Shown: positions 27,210-36,688, numbered from the stretch's first letter. The stretch is 64,000 nt of DNA from Bacteroidia bacterium (GCA_030426955.1 JAUHXS010000001.1:270661-334660), one strand, 5' to 3'. The notes: a model not told the origin generated them from the sequence alone. Numbers and translations are program-made.

Positions 27210-28220
27210 TTAAACAATTTGGTCTTTTACCCGAGGTAATAATTCTTTAAATTTTCGCACCTCAGTTTCAAGGCTAGTGTTAGCATTCCCTCCTGCCGCC
27301 TTCTGATGCCCACCTCCATTAAAATACTTTTTAGCAAACTCATGTACATCAAAGTCACATGTTGATCTAAACGACATTTTTATAGTAACTATACGATCGA
27401 CAATTAGCGCGCCAAACCTGGTACCTTCAATAGCTAATGCATAATTAACCAAACCTTCAGTATCTCCAGTTGAGATTTCATACCTTTCCAATGCTTCCCT
27501 GTCGACCGCAATTAAAGTAGTATGATATTCAGGAAAATACTCTAAACATTCTTGCATGCAATATCCAAAGAAGTGCAATCGATTTTCGGTAAATGTATTA
27601 TATACCCTATTATATATTTCATCATGTGCAATATTATAACGTAAGATATCTGCTGTAATCTCATGTACTTTGGGAGTAACTGAGTCAAAACGAAAGGAAC
27701 CTGTATCAGTCATAATACCCACATAAAGACAAGTAGCGATGTCTTTAGATAATTTATTGTTTGCATCTAATAATTTGATAAAATCGTATATCAACTCAGC
27801 TGTAGAAGAAGCAGTTACAACACTAAGTTTGTATTTGGCAAAATCATCTGGCTCAATATGGTGGTCGATTAATACTTTTTCTGCTTTAGAACTCCCTACT
27901 TCCTTCCCAAGCTTATTTATACGATGTAGCTTGTTAAAATCTAAACAAAAAATAAGATCCGCATCAGCGACAAGTTGTTTTGTCATTTCTGGCTTCTGCT
28001 CAAAGTCAATAACTAGGTCATTCCCTGGCAACCATTGCAAAAAATGGGCATAATCATTTGGGGTAACAACAACTACCTTTAGGTGTCTATAATTATTTTT
28101 TAGGAAGTGATATAAGCCAAGCGAAGAACCAATCGCATCACCATCTGGTTTGTGATGTGTTGTTATTATAACTTTTTTTGAGTTAAGTAATTTTTCTTTT
28201 AGCTCCTGAATATTTTTCAT
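27210..28220 (-). CDS. DHH/DHHA1 phosphoesterase (NrnA-like nanoRNase/pAp phosphatase)
   Basis: A 336-residue two-domain enzyme. The DHH domain shows HHKPDGDAIGSSLGL, FCLDFNKLHR, VLIDHHIEPD and GIMTDTGSFRF, the Mn-binding motifs of the family. The DHHA1 domain ends with the GGGHQKAAGG substrate motif. NrnA-type proteins degrade very short RNAs, convert pAp to AMP, and in some species cleave pApA from cyclic-di-AMP turnover. That last role would connect it to the diadenylate cyclase gene in this window. The gene stands alone on the minus strand. Confidence 0.93.
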   Translation of the reverse strand: MKNIQELKEKLLNSKKVIITTHHKPDGDAIGSSLGLYHFLKNNYRHLKVVVVTPNDYAHFLQWLPGNDLVIDFEQKPEMTKQLVADADLIFCLDFNKLHRINKLGKEVGSSKAEKVLIDHHIEPDDFAKYKLSVVTASSTAELIYDFIKLLDANNKLSKDIATCLYVGIMTDTGSFRFDSVTPKVHEITADILRYNIAHDEIYNRVYNTFTENRLHFFGYCMQECLEYFPEYHTTLIAVDREALERYEISTGDTEGLVNYALAIEGTRFGALIVDRIVTIKMSFRSTCDFDVHEFAKKYFNGGGHQKAAGGNANTSLETEVRKFKELLPRVKDQIV

Positions 28221-28292
28221 CTTACCTCTCTAATAATCGCCCTTTAAGAATCCGTATTATGACGCTCAAATATAATTGATTAATTTAAACTT

Positions 28293-28811
28293 ATGGACTT
28301 AAAGAAAGCTCTATTTAAAGATCGCTCTAAGGCTTACTTGATTGATTTAAGCAAAAAAGTTGGCAACGATCAAGGTATTTTTGACCAACTATGGCTATTG
28401 ATGTTTGAAAAAGATCATGATACTTCTTTTAGATCAGCATATCTGATGGAGTTTTGTACAGAACACAATCCAACGTTATTGGATAAGTATATGCCTAACA
28501 TTGCTAAAGAGGCTAAACATATTCGTTCTCCTTCTGTTAAAAGACACTTCGGTAAAGTTTTATCTAACAAAACGATTCCTGATAAAGAAACAATGAAAAT
28601 GCTTGACATCTGTTATCAATGGATTTTGTCACCTGATGATCCTGTAGCGGTCAAGGTTCATGCGATGCAAATTGCTTTTAATATAGTGTTAAAAAAGGAC
28701 AATGAGTTGAAAGAGGAGTTTATTCAAACTCTGAAGCTTTGTATAGAATTGACACCAACTGCGGGGATTTATTCTAGAGCTAATAAGTTGATGAAAAAAT
28801 TGAGAAAATAG
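28293..28811 (+). CDS. HEAT-like helical hypothetical protein
   Basis: A 172-residue soluble protein made of regular amphipathic helices, for example RSKAYLIDLSKKVGNDQGIF and FDQLWLLMFEKDHDTSFRSA, with a typical HEAT-type helix RSPSVKRHFGKVLSN. It lacks a signal peptide and catalytic motifs. I do not recognise a named family. It is divergent from the DHH gene and 89 bases before maf on the same strand, with a promoter candidate of maf between them. Confidence 0.65.
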   Translation: MDLKKALFKDRSKAYLIDLSKKVGNDQGIFDQLWLLMFEKDHDTSFRSAYLMEFCTEHNPTLLDKYMPNIAKEAKHIRSPSVKRHFGKVLSNKTIPDKETMKMLDICYQWILSPDDPVAVKVHAMQIAFNIVLKKDNELKEEFIQTLKLCIELTPTAGIYSRANKLMKKLRK

Positions 28812-28876
28812 GATCTGTCTAAAGTTGAATAACTAAGACTCACAGTCTTTTACTTGCTTTATAAAAGCGGTCTTTT

Positions 28877-28884
28877 TACTTTTG
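28877..28884 (+). promoter_or_regulatory. -7 promoter box of the maf gene
   Basis: TACTTTTG matches TAnnTTTG, and TTG at 28854-28856 lies 20 bases upstream, within the 17-23 spacing described for Bacteroidota -33/-7 promoters. The start codon is 17 bases downstream of the box. Confidence 0.5.
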
Positions 28885-28900
28885 TCCAGTTATTTTTGTT

Positions 28901-29479
28901 ATGATAAACAACGTATTAAAAAACAAATATATCCTTGCTTCACAATCTCCTCGCAGGCAAGAACTATTAAGAATGCTTGGATTAGACTTTGAGGTTCGAT
29001 CTAAAAACATTGAAGAGACTTATCCTAATAATCTGCCATTAACCGAAATACCCATATATCTATCACAAAAAAAAGCTAAGAGCATATCAAGTGATGTTGC
29101 AGAGAAAGCAATCATTATTGCAGCAGATACTATCGTTACCATTGACGAAAAAATTTTAGAAAAGCCTATTGACAGATCAGATGCTCAAAAGATGCTAGAA
29201 ATGCTTTCAGAAAAACAACATAAGGTAGTATCTGGTGTTACGATCATGCAGGGAGATAATATGAAATCTTTCAATGAAATCACTAAAGTTACTTTTAAAT
29301 CTTTGAGTTCAGAAGAAATTTATTATTATATAGATAAGTATAAGCCCTATGATAAAGCAGGAAGCTATGCCATCCAAGAATGGATTGGGATGATTGGAGT
29401 TAAAAGGCTTGAGGGATGCTATTATAATGTTGTGGGACTACCAATTCATAAACTTTACAAAACTTTATTAACCATTTAA
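28901..29479 (+). CDS. Maf-type nucleoside triphosphate pyrophosphatase
   Basis: A 192-residue Maf/ITPase-fold protein that probably hydrolyses dTTP, UTP or modified NTPs to monophosphates, acting as house-cleaning enzyme. The signature motifs are ASQSPRRQELLRMLGL near the N-terminus, IIIAADTIVTI with the metal/catalytic Asp, SGVTIM, and YKPYDKAGSYAIQEW with the YhdE-type arrangement. The final GCYYNVVGLP is also typical. It is followed after one base by a membrane protein gene. Confidence 0.95.
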   Translation: MINNVLKNKYILASQSPRRQELLRMLGLDFEVRSKNIEETYPNNLPLTEIPIYLSQKKAKSISSDVAEKAIIIAADTIVTIDEKILEKPIDRSDAQKMLEMLSEKQHKVVSGVTIMQGDNMKSFNEITKVTFKSLSSEEIYYYIDKYKPYDKAGSYAIQEWIGMIGVKRLEGCYYNVVGLPIHKLYKTLLTI

Positions 29480-29480
29480 C

Positions 29481-30431
29481 ATGATAAGAAAATTGATCGC
29501 TCCTGCAAGTCTTTTATTTTATGTCCAATCATTGATTGTATTTTTCATCCTCGGGTTGATCTATGCCGGCATTACAGATGCGGCAAAGGGTCAAGGGTTA
29601 GCAGGAGGAGCTATTGTTCTCTTTTATGGTATTTCATTTGCTTTTGCTGCTTTATTTTTTGCACTACTTATGGTTAGTCAATTTAATATTCGAACAATCA
29701 AAAACATTAATAAAGTACTTGTCTTGTTGTTACTATTACTGTCTACTTATGTTGCCTACAAAGTTTTGAAAAGATCCAAGAACCAACCTCCTGCTCAAAA
29801 AGAACAGTTTCCTCCCAAAGTATCATCACCAGCAATTCCTGTTTCTCTGATATCAAGTCAGGGGCAAGAAAAATCAATGGGAATGGGCTTTTTTGCGCCC
29901 AATTTTTACGAACACAAGACTTTATACTTTTATGGCAACCTAAACCTAGAGAAAGCAATAAGCGATCATTTACCTTATGATAGTATTTTATTCAAACAAA
30001 CAGAACGCGGTATAGAGATCGCTAAAGCCCCTCCTTGGCTGGCTCCAAAGCACATGAAAATGGACTATGGCATTTTACTTTTTAAACTTGAAAGCTTGGC
30101 TTATGACTTTATAGAAATTGAAGTCAATACATACAATCAGCAAAAGACTTATGCTAGTAAATATGCTGGAAAAACAATCCTATGGCCAGAATTTTTATTA
30201 TCCGTTAACTCTATTGAGCTATTAGATGATATAAATCAAAAGGTCAAAATAAAGCCGTTAGATCATGCTGGCATTGTCAACACAAAGTATGAATTTCTGC
30301 GACCTATCCAAGTAAAACAAAACTGGGCTAAAGTAAATTTATTAGATAATAATCTAAAAAAGGTGGATGAAGGCTGGGTAAAATGGCATGAAAATGGTAA
30401 GCTCTTGATACGATATTCTTTATTGAGCTAA
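29481..30431 (+). CDS. Membrane-anchored hypothetical protein
   Basis: A 316-residue protein not assigned to a family. Three hydrophobic helices occupy the first 95 residues (FYVQSLIVFFILGLIYAGI, AIVLFYGISFAFAALFFALL, VLVLLLLLLSTYVAYKVL). A Pro/Lys-rich linker (NQPPAQKEQFPPK) leads to a soluble C-terminal domain of beta strands with conserved aromatic residues (TLYFYGNLNLEKA, APPWLAPKHMKMDYG, GWVKWHENGKLLIRY). The C-terminal ending has the look of an SH3-like module. Its start overlaps nothing and is one base after maf, so the two are likely co-transcribed. Confidence 0.65.
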   Translation: MIRKLIAPASLLFYVQSLIVFFILGLIYAGITDAAKGQGLAGGAIVLFYGISFAFAALFFALLMVSQFNIRTIKNINKVLVLLLLLLSTYVAYKVLKRSKNQPPAQKEQFPPKVSSPAIPVSLISSQGQEKSMGMGFFAPNFYEHKTLYFYGNLNLEKAISDHLPYDSILFKQTERGIEIAKAPPWLAPKHMKMDYGILLFKLESLAYDFIEIEVNTYNQQKTYASKYAGKTILWPEFLLSVNSIELLDDINQKVKIKPLDHAGIVNTKYEFLRPIQVKQNWAKVNLLDNNLKKVDEGWVKWHENGKLLIRYSLLS

Positions 30432-30439
30432 GATCCACA

Positions 30440-32992
30440 TTATTTAATTAAAGTCAAGTTTCCTCTTTGCTGAAAAAAACCAATCCCCTCTAGCGTCGCA
30501 TCAACTATGTAAACATACGTTTCTTGATTAGCAGGCTTTCCATTAATCATCCCATCCCAAGTATCATTAATGTCTGTTGCTTCAAAAATCATCTTTCCCC
30601 ATCGATCAAAAATCCTAACTCTAACATCCTCTATACGTTCTCCTCTAATTCGAAATAAATTATTAGTTCCACTTAGCTTAATAACATTAGGCACAAATAT
30701 AGATGGACAGCTTATCGATATGTTTACTGTGTCGCTACCTTCACAACCAGACTTAAGAACATATATAGAATATGTTCCTGAGTCAGTAACCGTGATAAAC
30801 GAGGTTATTTCATTTGTAGACCATAGATAGCTATCGAAGTCGCCCCCTGCATCAAGTATTAGAGGAATACGCTCGCAAGTTATAGTATCTACTCCCAAGT
30901 CAACACTTACGGTTATAGTTTCAACACTAAGAGAGTCTGCATTATTACAATTGGTTGAGCTATCTATTATAGAAATGTAATACATTGTTGTTTCAAGGGG
31001 CTTCGCAATTGGATTATTTATAAATAGATTACTAAGTGAATTATCCGATTTCCATATAAAACTACTAGCAGAGGGTGAAATAGCTTGTATCTGTAAACTA
31101 TCACCGAGACAAATGGCTGTGTCTATCAAGGGTTCAGTTATCAGGCTGGGTAACTGCCTTACAAAAACATTAATCGAATCGGTATCACTACTACAAATAT
31201 TATTTATCTCAAGGTAATAGGTTGTCGTATCATCGGGACTAACCGTAATAAAAGGTGTAGTATCTCCGGTTGACCATAAATACGAAGCAACATCTTCAAT
31301 TTCTTCACCAATGGTAATGGAATCATTTAGGCATACAGAAGTATCTCTTTGCGCAAAAGATATGATGGGCTCTGGTACAACTGTGACATTGTCAAAATAG
31401 TAGTAAGCCCAATTATACGTAGCTCCTGGATTATCTTGTACAAAAGTTGTATTTGCATTATCATAAAAGTTACCAATGGTAATATAGCGCTCCCCTCCCA
31501 CTGCCGTGTAAGTTCCTGATAACTGAGTCCAATTTGAAGTATCTGACAATATGACTCCTGGAGTGGTCTCTATTTGAGGCGTATAGGGCAAAACATTAAC
31601 CAGGTTTGTATCCGTATCAAAAGATGAAAAAAATGCACCAATACGGTCTATCGAGTACTGAGACTTATTTGCTTTTGAATAATATAAGCTTACACAATAG
31701 TTTCTTCCAGCTTCAAGTGGTTGTTCTAAAGGTGTAATTAAATACTCTCTTGCTTGAAATTGATGATAAAGTATTATTCCGCAATATCCATCTCCATGCA
31801 TTGCTAACTGATTTCCCTGTTGATTATCAGGAACTCCAACAGTTCCGCTTAGTCCATTGTTACAAGAGTGATAATGATCTGATGTGCCCAAAGGATCTGT
31901 CCATGGATAAGGCGTATGTAAAGTGTTAGTATTTATTCCTGGCGGACAGCAATCGTATTCTTCAAAGCTATAATTGGGGACTACATTCCCTGTTGGACCA
32001 TATGTTTCTGAAACGTCTATAATTCTACAAGTACTGGGTTGTGAAGTGTTTGCAGGAGTGAAAGTAATACCATCTATTTGTATGGTATTGCACGCAGCAT
32101 CAAAAATATCTCCAGATACCGCATCGTCGGTTATATCAAAAGTCAGCCAAAAATAATTCAATCCTGTTTGTAAAACCTGAGAAGTCGTGATAGAAAATGC
32201 TCCATTAGGGTTCAGGAAAGTTCCTGCTAGTATTGTTATTCCAAAGGTATCGACATCGGTATACCACAAGTTAGCCCTTGTAATATTAGCAAGGTTAGTT
32301 GTTGTACCCGTCATATCGAATGAAAATGTTTGAGCTACGGATGGGTTGAGCAAGTACTCCATATCTATCTCAATGCTAATCACTTCCGTATTGGAGGCAG
32401 GAACCGTAGTAAAGCAACCTGTTGCTCCTGGTCCAATCTGGCAAACTTTTTGACGAACATCAGACGAACGATAGGTCATATCTTGATCAACAATCATAAT
32501 GGTGAAGTCTTCTGCTTCCCCTAAGGTTGTTGTATCACAAGAATTCCAGAAGCCAAAATCATCTGAACGGATTCTTAACCGCGTAGCGCCTAATTGTGCT
32601 GTAGTTGGAATTAAAATGTCCCTATCTATTTGGTCTGATCCAGGTAGTTCTTCATCAAAAATCTTTTCATCTGCATCGTCAAAGTCTCCATCTTGATTCC
32701 AATCAAACCAAACTCTAACGGTTTCTGGACCTGGTATAGGGCCTAATGTAAATCTATAATAACCACCTCTCGCTACCACCGCTGTATCAGTTGCCGTTCT
32801 ATCTACATAACCCTCATCTGCCGAACTTGTTCTATTGATTTGCTCAAAGCTAATATCTGTTACCCCAGTAGTAGCGTCTGACGCTGTGATCACGACATTG
32901 CAGTATTGAGCGTGTAGATAAGTGACAGAAAACAGAATCATTATGAGGTAAGAAAATAATGACCTGCTTATATATGTTACAAACTTACTCAC
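30440..32992 (-). CDS. T9SS type-B sorted protein with GEVED and Ig-like domains
   Basis: An 850-residue exported protein starting with GTG at 32992, which overlaps the end of the preceding gene by 8 bases. After the signal peptide comes a GEVED domain (about 55-170; VRVWFDWNQDGDFDDADEKI, TRLRIRSDDFGFW, GEAEDFTIMI). Next is a beta-sandwich like the BNR-neuraminidase N-terminal domain (about 175-330). A carbohydrate-binding-like domain follows (about 340-545; VPNYSFEEYDCCP). Two Ig-like modules (CLNDSITIGE, CLGDSLQIQA) precede a type-B CTD (SIFVPNVIKLSGTNNLFRI, KMIFEATDINDTWDG). It is likely surface-exposed; its target is unknown. Confidence 0.9.
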   Translation of the reverse strand: MSKFVTYISRSLFSYLIMILFSVTYLHAQYCNVVITASDATTGVTDISFEQINRTSSADEGYVDRTATDTAVVARGGYYRFTLGPIPGPETVRVWFDWNQDGDFDDADEKIFDEELPGSDQIDRDILIPTTAQLGATRLRIRSDDFGFWNSCDTTTLGEAEDFTIMIVDQDMTYRSSDVRQKVCQIGPGATGCFTTVPASNTEVISIEIDMEYLLNPSVAQTFSFDMTGTTTNLANITRANLWYTDVDTFGITILAGTFLNPNGAFSITTSQVLQTGLNYFWLTFDITDDAVSGDIFDAACNTIQIDGITFTPANTSQPSTCRIIDVSETYGPTGNVVPNYSFEEYDCCPPGINTNTLHTPYPWTDPLGTSDHYHSCNNGLSGTVGVPDNQQGNQLAMHGDGYCGIILYHQFQAREYLITPLEQPLEAGRNYCVSLYYSKANKSQYSIDRIGAFFSSFDTDTNLVNVLPYTPQIETTPGVILSDTSNWTQLSGTYTAVGGERYITIGNFYDNANTTFVQDNPGATYNWAYYYFDNVTVVPEPIISFAQRDTSVCLNDSITIGEEIEDVASYLWSTGDTTPFITVSPDDTTTYYLEINNICSSDTDSINVFVRQLPSLITEPLIDTAICLGDSLQIQAISPSASSFIWKSDNSLSNLFINNPIAKPLETTMYYISIIDSSTNCNNADSLSVETITVSVDLGVDTITCERIPLILDAGGDFDSYLWSTNEITSFITVTDSGTYSIYVLKSGCEGSDTVNISISCPSIFVPNVIKLSGTNNLFRIRGERIEDVRVRIFDRWGKMIFEATDINDTWDGMINGKPANQETYVYIVDATLEGIGFFQQRGNLTLIK

Positions 32993-35081
32993 CTAGATAA
33001 AAATCATTAGCATAAAGATCTTTTAGGCTGATCTGTTTGCCTTGATAAAAAGCTACAATAAAGGCATCTCTAATGCCTTGATCGATAATACTCCTTCTTG
33101 CCTCTTCGGCTTTGGCAATATTATTGATTTCGCCTACCTGAAATCTAGTAATCCCATCACTTCCTAATTTTTTATTCACTTCACCTATTGAGCTAAGGTC
33201 AGGATATTTAAAGAATTGTGGATTTTTAAATGCTCCTATCTGTATAGTAAAGTTGATATCCGTAAACATATTGTCTTTATACTTCAAAATAATGTTTTCC
33301 ATAGCAACACTTTGTGACATCGTCATATTATAGACCTTCTGCCCTCCTTCAGTATCATTTACTTGCTTTATAGGCTCTTCCTTATTATCCGCCAAATTAG
33401 TTATATTGTTTTTACTTGATTCCTCTATTGGTTTATCCATAGATGCTTCCTGAACAGAATCTTGTTGCATAGTGTCTTGTTTTGACGAATAAGATTCGTT
33501 ATAAAGTGATATATTTTTCACAACCTCTTCAAAGTCACTTAATTCTTTTACATCAATATAGTCCACATAGTTCGGGAATCCGTCAATAACAAACTCCAAC
33601 TTATACTCCTTGCCAGACTTTAGGTTAATCAGATACTTACCTGTCGCATCATTAGAGGTAAAACTAGATAACACATTCATATTAGCATTATCATAAACCG
33701 TAATATTTGCACCAATAGGCATATCATTAGCGGTTACCACTCCCTTTATCAACATGATATATACGGTTTTTCTTTCTTCTACCTCAATACTACCAGGAGT
33801 TACCACATAAATATCTCCTTTACCAAACCCTCCTTTTCTACTGGACGAGAAATAGCCGTGCGCGCCACTTGCTGATACCACATAATGAATATCATCTCCT
33901 GTCGTATTGATCGGATAGCCAATATTCTTAGGAGCTAACCACTTCCCACCCTTCTTCTTTGATTGAAATATATCATAGGCTCCCATACTGTTATGCCCTT
34001 GAGAGCTAAAATATAAAGTAACCCCATCTGGATGAATAAATGGTGCATCTTCATCATAAGGAGTATTGATAGAATCACCCAAGTTTTCAGCAGCCCCCCA
34101 TTCCCCTTCTTCATTTTTAGTCGATTTATAAATATCTTTTCCTCCAAAACCTTCAGGACGATCGCTACTGAAATAAACCGTTTTGTTATCTGAGGAAAGC
34201 GTAATACTTCCCTCCCAAAACTTCGAATTTATATTATCACTCATTTTCTCAGGCTTTGTCCAATTGCTACCTTTGAGTTTACTGAGGTATATCTCTCCGT
34301 TTCCGCCTTTGCCACCCTTGTCGTTTTTATATAAAAACAAAGTCTGACCATCTGCTGATAATGCAATACTAGCGTCATGCCCCAATGTGTTAATTACCGT
34401 ACTAATCCCTTTAGGACTAGACCATTCTTCATCTTTTTCAGAAAAGTAAATATCTTCATAATAATCACCTTTAGGATCAGGCTCTAAAAAAATATTTAGC
34501 TTGCCTCCTAAAACACCATCTCCTCTGTAAGTGTAGATCAATACAGACTCATCAGATGAGATGACAGGTGCATACTCTTCGTATTTAGTATTAATACGAC
34601 CGCCAAGATTGTTGATTTCAGCATCAATAGGGTTCGCTACTAAAACTTTACCATTTTCACAATTTTCAATAAACTTGTTAATTAGGTTTTTTCTGGGCTC
34701 ATCTTTAGCTTCTTCTCTAGCTTTATTGAAGAACTCAATAGCATCATCAAATTGATGAACATACATATTGGCAAGTCCACTATAGTAATTGGTATATTTC
34801 AGCTTTCCTTTTTTATCCTTTTCCCTAACATCATGAAAAATAGCTGTTGCTTTATCTCTATTAACAGGTGTTTCCAAATAGCAAATGCCGAGATAATACT
34901 TATATTCTGTTTTTTTAGGGTAAAAATCAACCAGTTGCTCGTAAAACTCTGATGCTTTTTTATATTCGCCCTCTTTATAAAACGAGGCAGCTAACTTCTT
35001 GACATCCTTTTTCTTTAATTCCTTAGCAAACGAAGTGACTGAAATTAAAACAATTAAAGCAATGGTCGTAAGTCTATTCAT
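32985..35081 (-). CDS. TPR/PD40 envelope protein with SPOR-like C-terminus
   Basis: A 698-residue exported protein. Domains in order are: signal peptide, TPR repeats (about 20-140; KKASEFYEQLVDFYPKKTEY), a beta-propeller of PD40/WD40-like blades (about 165-420; EGSITLSSDNKTVYFSSDRP, DEDAPFIHPDGVTLYFSS), a carboxypeptidase-regulatory-like domain (about 440-535), a low-complexity linker, and a SPOR-like end (about 605-698; NFTIQIGAFKNPQFFKYP). T9SS-associated relatives usually end in OmpA; here no OmpA peptidoglycan motif is seen. It precedes the type-B cargo gene in one operon, which suggests it assists that cargo. Confidence 0.85.
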   Translation of the reverse strand: MNRLTTIALIVLISVTSFAKELKKKDVKKLAASFYKEGEYKKASEFYEQLVDFYPKKTEYKYYLGICYLETPVNRDKATAIFHDVREKDKKGKLKYTNYYSGLANMYVHQFDDAIEFFNKAREEAKDEPRKNLINKFIENCENGKVLVANPIDAEINNLGGRINTKYEEYAPVISSDESVLIYTYRGDGVLGGKLNIFLEPDPKGDYYEDIYFSEKDEEWSSPKGISTVINTLGHDASIALSADGQTLFLYKNDKGGKGGNGEIYLSKLKGSNWTKPEKMSDNINSKFWEGSITLSSDNKTVYFSSDRPEGFGGKDIYKSTKNEEGEWGAAENLGDSINTPYDEDAPFIHPDGVTLYFSSQGHNSMGAYDIFQSKKKGGKWLAPKNIGYPINTTGDDIHYVVSASGAHGYFSSSRKGGFGKGDIYVVTPGSIEVEERKTVYIMLIKGVVTANDMPIGANITVYDNANMNVLSSFTSNDATGKYLINLKSGKEYKLEFVIDGFPNYVDYIDVKELSDFEEVVKNISLYNESYSSKQDTMQQDSVQEASMDKPIEESSKNNITNLADNKEEPIKQVNDTEGGQKVYNMTMSQSVAMENIILKYKDNMFTDINFTIQIGAFKNPQFFKYPDLSSIGEVNKKLGSDGITRFQVGEINNIAKAEEARRSIIDQGIRDAFIVAFYQGKQISLKDLYANDFYLGE

Positions 35082-35082
35082 A

Positions 35083-35862
35083 TTATTTACCCTTAAAGTT
35101 TGGCTTTCTCTTTTCTATAAATGCCTGCATACCTTCTTTTTGATCTTCTCCCGCAAACAATAGATAAAAGTTTTTACGCTCCAATACCAGCCCTTCATCT
35201 AATGATGTATTAAAGGATTCTAAAACGGCTTCTTTTGCTAGTTTAACAGCAACGGGAGACATACTTGCCACTTCTTTTGCCAACTTAACAGCTTCTGATA
35301 AATACACGTCAACAGGAACTACTTTGTTGATGAGTCCTGCACCTTGTGCTTCTTCTGCACTAATGAACTTACCCGTTAGTACCATCTCCATTGCCTTTAC
35401 CTTACCAATTGCTTTAGTCAATCTTTGTGTTCCACCAGCACCAGGCATTACTCCTATCTTGATTTCTGGTTGTCCAAATTTTGCAGTTTCAGAGGCTACA
35501 ATCATGTCACAATGCATACACAATTCACAACCTCCTCCTAAGGCAAAACCAGATACTGCTGCAATCAAAGGTTTTTTTGTTTTTTTGATTTGATCCCACG
35601 TAGAAAACTGGTCGATATTTAACATATCAATAGCAGTTTTGCCTGCCATTTGTTTTATATCTGCTCCAGCAGCAAAGGCTTTTTCATTTCCCGTGATAAT
35701 GATGGCTCGCACGCTATCATCACTATCTAACTCTTTAAGCGTATCTCTTATCTCTCCCATTAGCTGAAGATTGAGCGCATTTAGTTCTTTAGGTCTGTTT
35801 AATTGTATTAATGCAATATGCTCCTCATATTGTTTATCGACTTTTATAAATTCCAAGCTCAT
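35083..35862 (-). CDS. Enoyl-CoA hydratase/isomerase (crotonase family)
   Basis: A 259-residue crotonase. The oxyanion-hole segments are FAAGADIKQM and SGFALGGGCELCMHCD; the two catalytic glutamates are in GGGCELC and FGQPEIKIG, as in mitochondrial ECH. The adjacent GVMPGAGGTQRLTKAIG and C-terminal EGMQAFIEKRKPNFKGK are also typical. It hydrates trans-2-enoyl-CoA in beta-oxidation or a related degradation route. It is separated by one base from the PD40 gene, so they may share a transcript although no functional link is evident. Confidence 0.95.
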   Translation of the reverse strand: MSLEFIKVDKQYEEHIALIQLNRPKELNALNLQLMGEIRDTLKELDSDDSVRAIIITGNEKAFAAGADIKQMAGKTAIDMLNIDQFSTWDQIKKTKKPLIAAVSGFALGGGCELCMHCDMIVASETAKFGQPEIKIGVMPGAGGTQRLTKAIGKVKAMEMVLTGKFISAEEAQGAGLINKVVPVDVYLSEAVKLAKEVASMSPVAVKLAKEAVLESFNTSLDEGLVLERKNFYLLFAGEDQKEGMQAFIEKRKPNFKGK

Positions 35863-35913
35863 AATGAAATAATTTTCATATATATATTTAGTTTTTCAAT
35901 GGTCATATGGAAC

Positions 35914-35962
35914 TTACCAAAAGCATTTTATTCGTGGTAATTTTTGTGTAAATAAAATGCTT
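35914..35962. terminator. AT-rich hairpin with two mutually exclusive stems
   Basis: AAGCATTTTATT (35921-35932) and AATAAAATGCTT (35951-35962) form a perfect 12-bp stem with an 18-base loop. A second, shorter pair TTACCA (35914-35919) and TGGTAA (35935-35940) would compete with it. The site follows the ZIP gene stop and precedes the enoyl-CoA hydratase start on the minus strand. It may be a terminator, or a switchable leader for the hydratase gene. Confidence 0.4.
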
Positions 35963-35971
35963 ATGGACGTT

Positions 35972-36688
35972 TCAAGTTATTAATGCCAATAGCACACCTG
36001 CTAAAATAGCTAAAATTTTTGTCACGCTAAATTGATGACTTTCTGTGCTGGACTCAAATAAAATGGTAGTTGATATATGAAGAAATGAGCCAACAACCAA
36101 TCCCATCAAGAGTCCCATATATTTATGCCCTACCCAATCACTAAAGCCCAGCTGGGCAGAAACAAAAGAGGTCATTGGAGTGATTAGTGCAAATAAAAAC
36201 AAGAGTAGTACAATTTTTTGCCTTGAAAGGTTTTCATGCCTAAAAACTGTAACCAGAGCGAACGCAGCAGGAATTTTATGCAATGCTATTCCAAGCACTA
36301 ATGGCATATGGTTATGTTCGCCATGATGATGTTCTCCTAAAGGCAAGCCTTCTATAAAAGCATGAAAAGAAAGTCCTAACATTATAGGCAAGACAAATGA
36401 ACGACCTCCATGCTTGTGCAAGTGTGTATGCCCATGCTCAATACCACTTGATAATTGCTCTAAGACTACTTGAATGAAAAAACCAATTAAAATATATCTA
36501 CCTGTTGTTAAATGATCATTGTGATAAGCCTCAGGCAATAAGTGTAAAATAGAAATGCTCAACAAGTAGGCGCCACTCAATGCTATAAATAATTTAATAT
36601 CTACTTTTTTGCTAATTGAAATAGCAAAAGCACCTCCGATTACTGGAGCGACGAATATTATAATGTTATTTAAAAGACCTTCAATCAA
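35972..36688 (-). CDS. ZIP family metal transporter
   Basis: About 238 residues from a TTG at 36688 that overlaps the TGA stop of the upstream PAP2 gene as TTGA. An open frame extends further upstream, but that part is the shadow of PAP2 and has no hydrophobic start. It has about seven membrane segments with the ZIP elements SFHAFIEGLPLGEHHHGEHNH (His-rich, listed in part) and ALHKIPAAFALVTVF in helices 4 and 5. The second has HKIPAA in place of the common HKxPEG. It probably carries Zn or a related metal. The operon order is methyltransferase, PAP2, ZIP. Confidence 0.8.
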   Translation of the reverse strand: MIEGLLNNIIIFVAPVIGGAFAISISKKVDIKLFIALSGAYLLSISILHLLPEAYHNDHLTTGRYILIGFFIQVVLEQLSSGIEHGHTHLHKHGGRSFVLPIMLGLSFHAFIEGLPLGEHHHGEHNHMPLVLGIALHKIPAAFALVTVFRHENLSRQKIVLLLFLFALITPMTSFVSAQLGFSDWVGHKYMGLLMGLVVGSFLHISTTILFESSTESHQFSVTKILAILAGVLLALIT

